Shown here: positions 18,911 to 28,189 of the stretch, piece after piece
Numbering within the stretch: position 1 is the stretch's first letter
Layout: every line of letters begins with the position of its first letter
Assembly: GCA_002377695.1 (NCBI GenBank)
Contig: DFQH01000009.1
Location: 86,617 to 150,616 of the forward strand
Reading direction: 5' to 3'
Source of the DNA: Citromicrobium sp. UBA3494
GTDB lineage: Bacteria > Pseudomonadota > Alphaproteobacteria > Sphingomonadales > Sphingomonadaceae
DNA length: 64,000 nucleotides
Notes under the pieces: generated by a model
The model's input: only the letters and a program-made list of their open reading frames with translations
Database searches by the model: none
Told to the model about the DNA's origin: nothing
Translations under genes and position numbers: made by a program

Positions 18911-21703
18911 TCAGCCATGCGCGCCGAACTGGTTGGCGATAGCGGTGGAGATACGCAGGCATAGATCGTAGGCCTGCTCTATCGGTTCGATGTACTCGCG
19001 CCGGATCGCCGCATAGCCATCTCCTTCCCCTCGCGGGTAGTCGCCTGCCTCAGCCACCGGGAAGTCGCTCTTGCGTGCGATTTCCGTAGGATAGGCGCGG
19101 CGCAGCTGCGCCAGCGCATCGTCCACCCGCAGCGAAAAGACCATTTCCAGCACGTCGGTGCGGCTGATGTCGTTCGCGCGGCTGAAGGCAGGGACGGAGA
19201 CAACCTTCAGGAACATTTGCTGCAACAGCGCGAGGCGGACCGCCTGCAACGCGCCGATGGTGCGGCGGACACTCTCTCGCTCGGTCCGGTCATCGCTGTC
19301 GGCCGCTTCCTGTTCCATCAGGTCCAGCAGGCGATGGAACTTGAGCGCATCCACCCGCAGGCGTGAGGCAAGCCGACGGAACACGCCCGTCCGGTCATCA
19401 CCGATCAGGTATTCGGCCAAAGCCTCGCACGATCGCGCGAGGTGGCTCTCCGCCCCGCGATAGGTGCGGCTTGCCCAGTACGCCGAATTGAACAGCTCGC
19501 CATGCGCGGCGACCGTCTTGATGCTGGCAAGCGCGTCGGATGCGCGGGCCAGCCGCATGATCTGTCGCCCGCGCGGGCTTTCCGCCAGCAGGGCTGCGAT
19601 ATCTTCGTACGTGCCGTCGGACGCACTCCCGATCCCGGCGATGATGTTCACCGGATAGCCTAGCTGCTGGAGGATCGCGTTGTGGGGGATCGCACGGATC
19701 TGCCGCAGGCTCATCTCGCGTTCGGCATTGATGTCGGACTGGCGGCGTGATTTGCGGCTGCCGGTCTGCCCTAGCAGGCCCAGGCCGAAGCTGGTGATCG
19801 CGCGCGAATAGGTGCGGCTTTCCAGGTGATCGCGCTGATGCTCCTTGATCGCGCGGTAGAAATCGAGGCTCAGGTCCGTGCGGCGGTAGAAGGGATCGAC
19901 CGGCACATCTGCGTCCGCAAGTTTGGGCGTCAGCGCCGCGATCTGCGTGAGGGTGGAGAGTGCCAGTTCCGGCCCGGCGAAGAACAGGTAGCCATCCCCG
20001 CCCTGGAAACTCGCTTCGGCCTCCAGCCTGATCCCGGCCCGCGCGAAGCGGCGCCGCGCCCATGGGCTGAGCGGCCATTCGAGCCGGTCCGCGAAGCTGG
20101 CGGGATGCGCGCCGCGCCCCATCCCCTCGCCATGCGTGTCGAACACCAGCGCCGCCACATCCGTCAGGTCATTGGCAGCCATCGCCTCGGCCATGCGGCC
20201 TTGCAGCCGCTCGATCGCCAGACTGGCGGGAACCTGGCCCACGAAGCGGCCGGCGTCGGAAAAGCCCGTCTGGATGGCGATCCGTCCGCGCTTGCGGGCA
20301 TAGGTGCGGTAGCTCTCCTCGGCGAGAAGCGAGTCGAGAAAGCGCCCGCCATGTTCCAGCGCGCTCTCGGTCTCGAACAGGGGCGAAACATCGATCCGGT
20401 CCTCGATACCGAACAGCCGCGCGAAATAGAGCGCGGCGAGCACGGTCGCGGGCTGCTCGCACTCGGCCACCAGCATGCGGATCGGCGCATCGCCGTCGAT
20501 ATGCTTCAGGATCTGCGTCATCGCCAGGAACTGGCGCACGGCGGTGCTGCTCTCGACGGCCAGGCTGGCGAAGTTGGCGCGCTGCGGCTGCGCATTGTCC
20601 AGCAGGTCGCGCAGCGCCGCCATGGCACCGCGGCTGGACAGGTCGATCTCGGGATCGTCGAGTTCGCGGCGGATCGCGTTGTGCAACTGCTTCGCGTTCA
20701 CGCGGAAATGTATCCACCCCATGCCGAGGCCGTCCGCGCGCATCGCCGCGGTCAGCGTGCGTAGCGCCACGGCCTTTTCCGGCTCGGCATCGCGGGCATC
20801 GCCTTCCAGCCGCGCGATGAGGGGCGCAAGAGAGAGCAACCGCGCCTCATGCTCCTGCGTCAGCCGGTCGGCCGCTTGGGTCAGGGCGGCGGGATCGGAA
20901 AGATCGCCCGCGAAGGCATCGGAAATGTCCTGCGTATGCTCCTGCGCCGCGCGCAGAGTGCCGAGCAGTTCGTGGCTCGTGTCGATCCGTTCAAGCAAGG
21001 CGGCATACCGGCCGAGCCGCTGCGCCTTCTCCGCCAGCCTGAACGCGATGGACGTGTACCAGGTAATGTCCGTACGCCCGTCCATGTCGTAGCCGACCCA
21101 AGTGGCGAAGCGGAAGGGCAGCGGATCGAGCTCCTGCCAGCGATCGGGCCACCTGTCCTGCGCGGTGCGCAGAACCGCCGCCACGATGGTGTCGCGCGCG
21201 TCCTGCGCATTGGCCATCGCCGCCATCGCCCGCTCATGCTCGTAGCGTAGCGTGATCTCGGGAGCCGCCGCATCCTTGTCGGGCGCGGGTGTATCGCCGG
21301 TCAGCGCGCCTTGCGCGACGGCATCCGATTGCGCGGGGGTCAGCAGAAAGGTGGGGTGAGCGGTAAACACCGCGTGCATGCGGGGGTGCGACCAGGCCTC
21401 CCGGAACGCCTCGAAATCGCCGTCCGGATCGCCAGCCAGCGCGGTCAGCCGCGCACGATGCGTCTCGGGCTCCAGCAAGCGCCGCAGGCGCGCGGCGCGT
21501 GCCCCCAGCGAGCGGTCGACCAGCTCGTCGACCAGACCGGAAAGCCCTTCCAGCGTCAGCTCACCGCTCTCCAGCCCGCGCGACAGCTCGTGGGAGAGCT
21601 GGAACACGGGATTGAACAGCGGGGTCTCCTGCGTTCGGCGGTGCAGCGCCTGCAACCGCTCGGTAAGACCGTCGAGACTCGTCAGATTGGCTTTGGCGCT
21701 CAC
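18911..21703 (-). CDS. Divergent phosphoenolpyruvate carboxylase-like protein
   Basis: A 930-residue protein with the overall PEPC plan: N-terminal helices, VFTAHPTF with the catalytic-type His at about 116, GYDMDGRTD in place of the usual GxDRDGNP, FDTHGEGMGRGAHP in place of FHGRGGxxGRGG, SLRQIRAIPHNAI in place of SLRAIPW, and a C-terminal Gly. Several canonical active-site motifs are altered: the Glu after AHPT is Phe and HGR is HGE. It is either a divergent enzyme or a non-catalytic relative. The GTG at 21703 follows an AGGGAG ribosome site and is preferred to a TTG at 21742. Confidence 0.8.
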   Translation of the reverse strand: MSAKANLTSLDGLTERLQALHRRTQETPLFNPVFQLSHELSRGLESGELTLEGLSGLVDELVDRSLGARAARLRRLLEPETHRARLTALAGDPDGDFEAFREAWSHPRMHAVFTAHPTFLLTPAQSDAVAQGALTGDTPAPDKDAAAPEITLRYEHERAMAAMANAQDARDTIVAAVLRTAQDRWPDRWQELDPLPFRFATWVGYDMDGRTDITWYTSIAFRLAEKAQRLGRYAALLERIDTSHELLGTLRAAQEHTQDISDAFAGDLSDPAALTQAADRLTQEHEARLLSLAPLIARLEGDARDAEPEKAVALRTLTAAMRADGLGMGWIHFRVNAKQLHNAIRRELDDPEIDLSSRGAMAALRDLLDNAQPQRANFASLAVESSTAVRQFLAMTQILKHIDGDAPIRMLVAECEQPATVLAALYFARLFGIEDRIDVSPLFETESALEHGGRFLDSLLAEESYRTYARKRGRIAIQTGFSDAGRFVGQVPASLAIERLQGRMAEAMAANDLTDVAALVFDTHGEGMGRGAHPASFADRLEWPLSPWARRRFARAGIRLEAEASFQGGDGYLFFAGPELALSTLTQIAALTPKLADADVPVDPFYRRTDLSLDFYRAIKEHQRDHLESRTYSRAITSFGLGLLGQTGSRKSRRQSDINAEREMSLRQIRAIPHNAILQQLGYPVNIIAGIGSASDGTYEDIAALLAESPRGRQIMRLARASDALASIKTVAAHGELFNSAYWASRTYRGAESHLARSCEALAEYLIGDDRTGVFRRLASRLRVDALKFHRLLDLMEQEAADSDDRTERESVRRTIGALQAVRLALLQQMFLKVVSVPAFSRANDISRTDVLEMVFSLRVDDALAQLRRAYPTEIARKSDFPVAEAGDYPRGEGDGYAAIRREYIEPIEQAYDLCLRISTAIANQFGAHG

Positions 21704-21813
21704 GTTCACTCCCTGGTTTTCGAAACAGGAACGATCTCGCAAGTGCGAAGGTCCCGCGTCAATAACCCGATAGCGCCGTGCAGTGGGAACCGGGCCGCAC
21801 GAATGCGGCCAGG

Positions 21814-24800
21814 CTACTCAGTCGCAACGATATTATCGTCCGAATTGCGGTCGATATATTTGTTGTAGGGATCGATCCCGGCGAAAGCGGGCCGCCTCTC
21901 GGTGACGATGCGAACGGTCTGCGCGCCCGACCGTACGGGATAGCGGCGCATCTGGATGACGTCGTCAGCATCGAAGGCACCCAGCCCCGGCCTTTCGGTG
22001 AACAGGCCGATTTCGATCACATCGTCGAGCATGGCCTTGCGCTCTTCACCCTTGCCGTCGGCGTAGAACTTGTCGGCCTCGATCTCGATCTCGGTTTCGA
22101 ACCGGCCATCGTCCATTTCGCGGACCACCGCTTCTTCAGCCTTCAGGTCGTAGAGCGTGATCCGGCGCAGCAGATCCTCCACCAGGTCGCGCTCTCGCTC
22201 GTTGCGGGCGAGCGAGGCGAACCCCCCGACCAGATCGCGCGAATTGGCGAAGGGCGCGCCCTTGAACCTGTAGCGCTCCAGCAGGTCCGAAAGCATCGCA
22301 TTGACGCGATCCTCGCCCAGCCGATCCTGCAGCAGGTACATCGCCACCGCGCCCTTGCGGTAATGGATGTAGCCCTGGTTCTCGACCCGCTCGAGCGGCA
22401 GTTCCTCGATCGCCTCGCTGCCACGGGCGCTCAGGTAATTGTCCAGTTCGTACTTGAGGAAGCGGCGGATGTTATCCTCGCCATACAGGTCCTTCATCAC
22501 CATCAGCGCGGAATATTGCGCCATGGTCTCCACCAGCATGGTGCCGCCCTGCTGGTCCGCGCTGATCAGCTGGTGCGCCCAGTACTGGTGGCCCAGCTCG
22601 TGCGCGGTGACATAGGTGACATAGTCGATGGCTTCCGCATCGCCATTATCGGCGATGAAGCCGATCCTTTCGGAAAACGGGATCGTCCCGGCAAAGGCCT
22701 GCGCAAAGCTGGCATAGCCCGGGAATTCGATGATGCGGGCGTAATCGAACTGGTACGGGCCGAAATTGGCTTCGTAGTAATCCAGGCTCGCTTCCATCGC
22801 GTCGAGCATCCGCTCCACGTTGAAGTCGTGAGTCGGGTGGTGATAGATTTCGAGCGTCGTCCCATCGTGTTCGCGCCGCGCGACTTCGTAGTCTGCCGAC
22901 TGGATGGAGAAGAAGCCGAGGATCGGCTGCTCCGCCACGAAGCGCGCCACACGCCGGTCGCCTTCCACATCGTCCGCAACGCGATCGCCCGGCGCGATCG
23001 GCGTCTGGCCGGCCACCGTCGAGACGGTAATGTCGGACGTCACCCACGGCGCGTTGCCCACGTAGTTGCGGTTGCGCGCACTTTCGTCTTCCAGCTTCGC
23101 CTGGCGCAGTTCCGACGGCAGGCCGTATTTGCGGCGGGTCGCACGATCCTGCAGCAGGCCCGAACGGTCCATCCCGATCTGCGGCATGAACTCGCTGTTG
23201 TTCAGGAAGGTGCCGTTGCGCACCAGCCGCGTATCGTCACCCTGCGCGCGCAGCCCTTGCTGCCAGCGGCGGGTGGTGAAGGTGAACTCTCCGGTCGCGC
23301 CCGGTGCCAGCGGTTCCTCGAAGCGATAGATGCGGTAGAGATTCTCTTCGTCGTTCATGGCCAGCGTGGCCCCGGCGACATTGAGCGAGAGGATTTCCGC
23401 GTTCGGATCGGGCAGGCGAAGGTGCAGCTGCTCGATCGGCGCCTCGGTGTTGTTGGCAAAGGCGATCCGCCCGCGCGCCTGCATCCGCGTTTCCTCGGGG
23501 TACAGGTCGACCGCCAGCCGCACATCGGTCGCGGTGGGCTGAGGCAGCGTTTCGTACTTGAGATACTTTTTCTCGTACGCTGCCAGCGCGGCTTCGACAT
23601 CGTCCTGCGTGCGGTACTCGTTCAGCACGTTCATCTGGTAGAAGATCCACCCTCCGCTCAGGGCGGCGACCAGCAGGGACGCGGCAAGAATGCCGCCCGC
23701 GGGCGAGACCAGGCGACGCGGCATCTGCCTGAGACGGGGCAGCAGGGCGGCATCCGCCCCACGGCGCCACAGCATGTGGGCAAGTACCGCCAGTGCCAGC
23801 GCGATCGCCCCCCAGTAAAGCCGCAGCCACCAGCCGGTCGCCCAGCCGACATCCGCACCGTTGATGTCCGACACACGCATCTGGCCGGTGCTGCCGTAGA
23901 GATAGAGCGGATGGTCGAAGCCCATCGTCGCCAGCACGATGGTGGCAATGGTATAGAGCACCATGATGCCCCAGCCGACGTACTTGTTGGGGCTGAGCGC
24001 CTGGACGAAAATCGACAGGATCGCGATCAGCAGCATGTCCACCGACAAGGGCAACACGTACCACGCAAGGTACTTGCCGATCTCGAAATCGGTATAGCCA
24101 CGGCCCGCCTGGATCAGGATCGCGGCGACCACGGAGATCAGCAGCGTGGCGATCAGGACGAAGGCGACCGCGATGGTCTTGGGCACCATGTAGGACCAGC
24201 CGGGGACCGAGGTGGAATCGACGATCTCGTGGAACTTGCGGTCCCGGTCCCGCCAGACCAGTTCCCCACCGTAGTAGATTGCAATGATGATCGGGATGAT
24301 GGTGAAACTGCCCATCAGCGGCTCGATCATGGAGAAGGTGATCGGGCGCGCGGGCGTTCCGTAGATCTCGTTCCCGAACCACAGTGAACCGAAGGCATTG
24401 AAAAGGCCCATCAGCAGCAGGATGAAGAAAGCGGGGCTGCGCAGCACCTGCCCCATCTCGAATTTCGTGCGTGCGACCAGCCGCGCCCACCCGGCCCTCT
24501 CCGGGGTCGGTTCGGGCAGGGTATCGACGATGCTCGGCTCCTTGCGGGCGAGCTTCGCTTCCTTCTTCGCCGCCTTGCGCGCCTTGCGCGCGGAGATCGC
24601 CTTGCTGGCAAAGCGGAAGCGCCAGTAGGCAAGCGCCAGCATCAGCACCGCGAAGCCGAGCCAGATTGCCCGGTTGACCAACAGGACGCTATCGACAGGC
24701 GGGATCATCGAATTGGATTCCGCCGCCGTCCAGTAGCGGGTGGCATTGCCGAACGCAGCGAGACCGAAGGGTTCGACATAGCTTGCCAGGTCGCGGTATT

Positions 24801-25398
24801 CGGGCTGGCTGCCCATGATCGCGTTGAGCACGATGTACAGCACCAGGAAGCCGACTACGGCCACATAGGTGTACATCATGGATCGGGTCATGGTGGCGAC
24901 CGCAAAGAACAGCGCGCTGACCATGAACACCGACGGCATGGCGAACACGAAATAGGCGACCGCATAGTAGGCGAAACGGTTCGGCCCGATCGTCTCGGGG
25001 TCGAGCCAGGGCATCAGCGAGCCGAGCCAGATACCCAGCGGCACCACCAGAAAGGCGAGCGCGGCGGCTATGAAGGCCCCGGCAAACCGCCCGAGAAGAT
25101 AGCTGAACTTGCTGACCTGCGTGGACCGGATCAGCGGCCCGAAACCGCTTTCCTCGTCGCGCACGATCACGTTGGCGACGAAGGCGGTGGTCACGAACAT
25201 GAAGAAGATCGTCAGCACCAAATGCGTCGTGACGATGGCGACGGGGCTGTTGAGGTTGACGTTGCCGCCCCCGCCGATGGTGATGTCGTCGCTCGCCATC
25301 GCGCCGTAAGTCAGCAGGAAGAAGATGACCGCCGCGACCCAGAATACCGGATTGCGCAGCTGATAGCGCAGCTCGAACAGAGCAATCTTGCCGAACAT
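21814..25398 (-). CDS. ABC transporter permease fused to an M1-family aminopeptidase
   Basis: A 1194-residue fusion. The N-terminal half has about a dozen transmembrane helices in two ABC-2-type sets (the first begins FGKIALFELRYQLRNPVFWVAA; the second begins with TKFEMGQVLRSPAFFILLLMG). A final helix near residue 590 leads into a periplasmic M1 peptidase domain with HELGHQYWAHQ and the downstream zinc ligand Glu in MLVETMAQY. The spacing between the second His and the Glu is one residue longer than the classical HEXXH-x18-E. The ATPase gene 12 bases upstream completes the transporter. The peptidase could process a peptide the pore moves, or act on the envelope; the substrate is unknown. Confidence 0.9.
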   Translation of the reverse strand: MFGKIALFELRYQLRNPVFWVAAVIFFLLTYGAMASDDITIGGGGNVNLNSPVAIVTTHLVLTIFFMFVTTAFVANVIVRDEESGFGPLIRSTQVSKFSYLLGRFAGAFIAAALAFLVVPLGIWLGSLMPWLDPETIGPNRFAYYAVAYFVFAMPSVFMVSALFFAVATMTRSMMYTYVAVVGFLVLYIVLNAIMGSQPEYRDLASYVEPFGLAAFGNATRYWTAAESNSMIPPVDSVLLVNRAIWLGFAVLMLALAYWRFRFASKAISARKARKAAKKEAKLARKEPSIVDTLPEPTPERAGWARLVARTKFEMGQVLRSPAFFILLLMGLFNAFGSLWFGNEIYGTPARPITFSMIEPLMGSFTIIPIIIAIYYGGELVWRDRDRKFHEIVDSTSVPGWSYMVPKTIAVAFVLIATLLISVVAAILIQAGRGYTDFEIGKYLAWYVLPLSVDMLLIAILSIFVQALSPNKYVGWGIMVLYTIATIVLATMGFDHPLYLYGSTGQMRVSDINGADVGWATGWWLRLYWGAIALALAVLAHMLWRRGADAALLPRLRQMPRRLVSPAGGILAASLLVAALSGGWIFYQMNVLNEYRTQDDVEAALAAYEKKYLKYETLPQPTATDVRLAVDLYPEETRMQARGRIAFANNTEAPIEQLHLRLPDPNAEILSLNVAGATLAMNDEENLYRIYRFEEPLAPGATGEFTFTTRRWQQGLRAQGDDTRLVRNGTFLNNSEFMPQIGMDRSGLLQDRATRRKYGLPSELRQAKLEDESARNRNYVGNAPWVTSDITVSTVAGQTPIAPGDRVADDVEGDRRVARFVAEQPILGFFSIQSADYEVARREHDGTTLEIYHHPTHDFNVERMLDAMEASLDYYEANFGPYQFDYARIIEFPGYASFAQAFAGTIPFSERIGFIADNGDAEAIDYVTYVTAHELGHQYWAHQLISADQQGGTMLVETMAQYSALMVMKDLYGEDNIRRFLKYELDNYLSARGSEAIEELPLERVENQGYIHYRKGAVAMYLLQDRLGEDRVNAMLSDLLERYRFKGAPFANSRDLVGGFASLARNERERDLVEDLLRRITLYDLKAEEAVVREMDDGRFETEIEIEADKFYADGKGEERKAMLDDVIEIGLFTERPGLGAFDADDVIQMRRYPVRSGAQTVRIVTERRPAFAGIDPYNKYIDRNSDDNIVATE

Positions 25399-25410
25399 TC
25401 TGACCGCCCC

Positions 25411-26304
25411 TTACGCTGCGATGTCGGTGGTGGTGCGGCGCGCGGTGGCAAGGGTGGAGAAATAGACATCCTCCAGCCCGCCCTCGACCGGCTCGAACCC
25501 GGCGCCCGGCGCGCCCTCGGCCAGCACGTGAACGATCGTCTGCCCCGCGAACAATCGGGTGGAGATGACCTCGTGGCTCTGGCGCATTGCGTCGAGTTCC
25601 GAACGCTCGATGGCTTTCGCCCACACCGTACCACGCGCTTTCTCGATCAGGTCCCTGGGCGCGCCCTGCAGGCTGATCTTCCCATCGATCAGAACCGCCA
25701 TGCGCGGGCACAGGTCCGCCACGTCCTCCACGATATGGGTCGACAGGATCACCACCACATTCTCGCCGATCTCGGCCAGCAGGTTCAGGAAGCGGTTGCG
25801 CTCTTCCGGGTCGAGCCCGGCGGTGGGTTCGTCCACGATGATCAGGTTCGGATTGCCGATCAGCGCCTGTGCGATGCCGAAGCGCTGGCGCATGCCGCCG
25901 GAAAAGCCCGCGATGGCTTTCTTGCGCACATTCCACAGGTTCACCTGGTTGAGCAGGGTCTCGACCGTATCCTTGCGGTCCGAGGCAGAGGACACGCCCT
26001 TCAGGACAGCCATGTGATCGAGCATGTCGTAAGCGGAAACGCGCGGATAGACGCCGAAATCCTGCGGCAGGTAGCCGAGCTGCTTGCGCAGTTCCTCAGG
26101 ATTTTCGAGCACGTCGATTTCGCCGAACCGGATGCTGCCCGAAGTGGGCGTCTGCAGCGTGGCCACGGTGCGCATCAAAGTCGACTTGCCCGCGCCATTG
26201 GGCCCCAGAAGCCCGAACATGCCCTTGGGAATCGACAGACTCACGTCATCCAGCGCGCGTACGCCGTTGGGATAGACATGGGTGACATTGGCCAGTTCGA
26301 GCAT
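25411..26304 (-). CDS. ABC transporter ATP-binding protein (partner of the permease-peptidase fusion)
   Basis: A 297-residue ABC-2 export-type ATPase: Walker A LLGPNGAGKST near residue 36, signature FSGGMRQRFGIAQAL, Walker B LIIVDEPTAGLDPEE, H-loop VILSTHIVEDVA, and a C-terminal domain of about 80 residues after the ATPase core. Start ATG 26304 follows an AGGGGA-like ribosome site; an in-frame extension to 26379 does not look coding. The permease-M1 gene lies 12 bases downstream, so the pair is an operon. Confidence 0.92.
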   Translation of the reverse strand: MLELANVTHVYPNGVRALDDVSLSIPKGMFGLLGPNGAGKSTLMRTVATLQTPTSGSIRFGEIDVLENPEELRKQLGYLPQDFGVYPRVSAYDMLDHMAVLKGVSSASDRKDTVETLLNQVNLWNVRKKAIAGFSGGMRQRFGIAQALIGNPNLIIVDEPTAGLDPEERNRFLNLLAEIGENVVVILSTHIVEDVADLCPRMAVLIDGKISLQGAPRDLIEKARGTVWAKAIERSELDAMRQSHEVISTRLFAGQTIVHVLAEGAPGAGFEPVEGGLEDVYFSTLATARRTTTDIAA

Positions 26305-26525
26305 TGTTGGAATTCCCCTGAAGATGGGCCCGAAGCTAGCAGGTCGGTCAAACAGGTCCATTGCCGTAGGTCGATCCATGACGGTGGCTGGTCGATGGAT
26401 CGCCCGCGGGCATGCCCGGGCGGTACGCCCTAACGGACATTGTCACCTCTCTCACAGGCTTGGTCAGTGGGCTGCGAGACGCGGACGCCGCATGGTCGGG
26501 CGCGATTGCAACAGGGGAGCTCGCA

Positions 26526-27413
26526 ATGAAGAACGCATCCATCCTGACCGCCTCGGCAGTGGCCCTTGCCTTGGCCGTACCCGCTCCGGCGATGGCGAAG
26601 AAGAAGCAAGAAGACCTCACGCTGGCGACCTGCGCGCAAAGCATGGGCACCATTGCGGTGGTCGACGGCGATACGCAGGGCTGGTCGGAATACGGCCTTG
26701 GCTCCCCGCGCGAACTGATCAATTCGCTGGCGGTGGAGTCGGGCTGCTTCACCCCGCACACCGCCGCCGGTGGCGTGCCCGCCGACTATCTGCTGAACGT
26801 CGTGGCGGGCAACAGCGAGGAAGTGGACCAGTCCATCGAGATGGCGAAGTCCGCCGCGATGGAAGGTCTCGTCCGCTCCGGCGCGGCGTCCGCCGTGCTG
26901 TCCAAGGTGCCGGTTGCAGGCGCGGTGCTGGGCATGTTCGGTGGCTTCGGCGGCAAGAAGAAGCGGGTGGCCGCGGGCATCAAGCTGCTCAGCCCCGCGT
27001 CCGGTCTCACCATCGTGACCGGCAGCGGCGAGGTGAAGAAATCCTCGATCGGCTTCGGGGGAGCGGGCGGCTGGACTGCGGGTGCCGCCGCAGCGGGCTA
27101 TGGCGACAGCAAGAAAGGCAAGATGCTGGTCGAGGCTTTCGTGATCGCCTTCAACGAAGTCGTCGCGCAGGGCGAGACGATCCGGTCGGTGCCGAAGATG
27201 CAGGCCGCCGCCGCCGCCGCGCCGGCCCAGCCCGCCGCCGTCACCGCGATCGACACCATCCTGCGCTCCGCCCCCAGCGCCACCGCGCAGGAAGTCCGCT
27301 CGCTGCGCGCAGGCACCGAACTGACGCCGACCGGAACCCGCGACGGCCTGTTTATCGAGGTCGAGGACAATTATGGCACCAGAGGCTGGGTCTCGGTTGA
27401 AGACCTTGGCTGA
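26526..27413 (+). CDS. Exported protein with C-terminal SH3-like domain
   Basis: A 295-residue protein with a clear signal peptide ending in PAMA. The middle part (TIAVVDGD, RELINSLAVESGCFTPH, and a glycine-rich segment before VEAFVIAFNEVV) faintly recalls the CsgG/HfaB secretin-like family. An Ala/Pro linker leads to a bacterial SH3-like module of about 50 residues (EVRSLRAGTELTPTG...GWVSVEDLG), a type often used to bind cell-wall peptides. Start ATG 26526 follows AGGGGAG. It precedes the two-component genes by about 70 bases on the same strand. The CsgG resemblance is a weak inference. Confidence 0.75.
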   Translation: MKNASILTASAVALALAVPAPAMAKKKQEDLTLATCAQSMGTIAVVDGDTQGWSEYGLGSPRELINSLAVESGCFTPHTAAGGVPADYLLNVVAGNSEEVDQSIEMAKSAAMEGLVRSGAASAVLSKVPVAGAVLGMFGGFGGKKKRVAAGIKLLSPASGLTIVTGSGEVKKSSIGFGGAGGWTAGAAAAGYGDSKKGKMLVEAFVIAFNEVVAQGETIRSVPKMQAAAAAAPAQPAAVTAIDTILRSAPSATAQEVRSLRAGTELTPTGTRDGLFIEVEDNYGTRGWVSVEDLG

Positions 27414-27486
27414 GGCAGCGGGCGCTTGTCCGGACGGCCCGGCGGTGGCACCCATGGTGCCATCGCAGGGCGCTGCCGGAGGATGC

Positions 27487-28185
27487 ATGGGCGCTGAACT
27501 CGAGAATCTGCGCCTCCTCTACGTGGAGGACGATGCAAGATCGATCGCACAGGTGCAGGAACTGGCAGTGGCGCGCGGGGCGCGGATCGTGTGCGAACAG
27601 AGCGGCTCGGCCGGTCTGCTGCGCGCCGGAATGGAGGCGTTCGACGTCATCATACTCGATCGCATGCTCGGCGATATCGAAGGTATCACGATCATCCAGC
27701 GGCTGCGTGAAAGCGGGGTCGGCACGCCGATCCTGATGCTTTCCGCCCTCGGGCGGACGAGCGACCGGGCCGAAGGGCTGGATGCGGGGGCGGACGATTA
27801 TCTGGCCAAGCCGTTCGAAGCGGGCGAGCTGTTCGCACGGATCAAGGCCCTGCACCGTAGGTCGGCGGGGCAGCAGCACAGCGCGGTGATCCTGTACGGC
27901 GCATTCGAATGCCACGTGAAGGCGCGCACCGCCTTCCGCCAGAACCGGCACCTCGCGCTCAGCCCGCGCGAGTTCGAGCTGTTCCGCTATTTCATGGAAA
28001 ACGCGGGCGAAACCGTCACGCGGGACATGCTGCTGCGCGATGTGTGGGGAATGGCCTTCGATCCGCAGACCAATGTGGTCGACGTGAACATAGGTCGCCT
28101 GCGCCGCAAGCTGGAAGAAGGCTTCGACACCCCGGCGCTGGAGACGATCTGGGGTTCGGGTTACCGTCTCCTGGACGGGAGCTAG
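27487..28185 (+). CDS. OmpR-family response regulator
   Basis: A 232-residue two-component regulator. The receiver domain has the acidic pair in YVEDD near residues 14-15, phosphoacceptor Asp58 in VIILDRML, and the conserved Lys in AKPFEAGEL. The C-terminal winged-helix DNA-binding domain shows LSPREFELFRYFMENAGETVTRDMLLRDVW and VDVNIGRLRRKL. Start ATG 27487 lies four bases after a perfect GGAGG; a frame extension to 27373 overlaps the previous gene and is not needed. The kinase gene follows directly. Confidence 0.93.
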   Translation: MGAELENLRLLYVEDDARSIAQVQELAVARGARIVCEQSGSAGLLRAGMEAFDVIILDRMLGDIEGITIIQRLRESGVGTPILMLSALGRTSDRAEGLDAGADDYLAKPFEAGELFARIKALHRRSAGQQHSAVILYGAFECHVKARTAFRQNRHLALSPREFELFRYFMENAGETVTRDMLLRDVWGMAFDPQTNVVDVNIGRLRRKLEEGFDTPALETIWGSGYRLLDGS

Positions 28186-28189
28186 GGCC

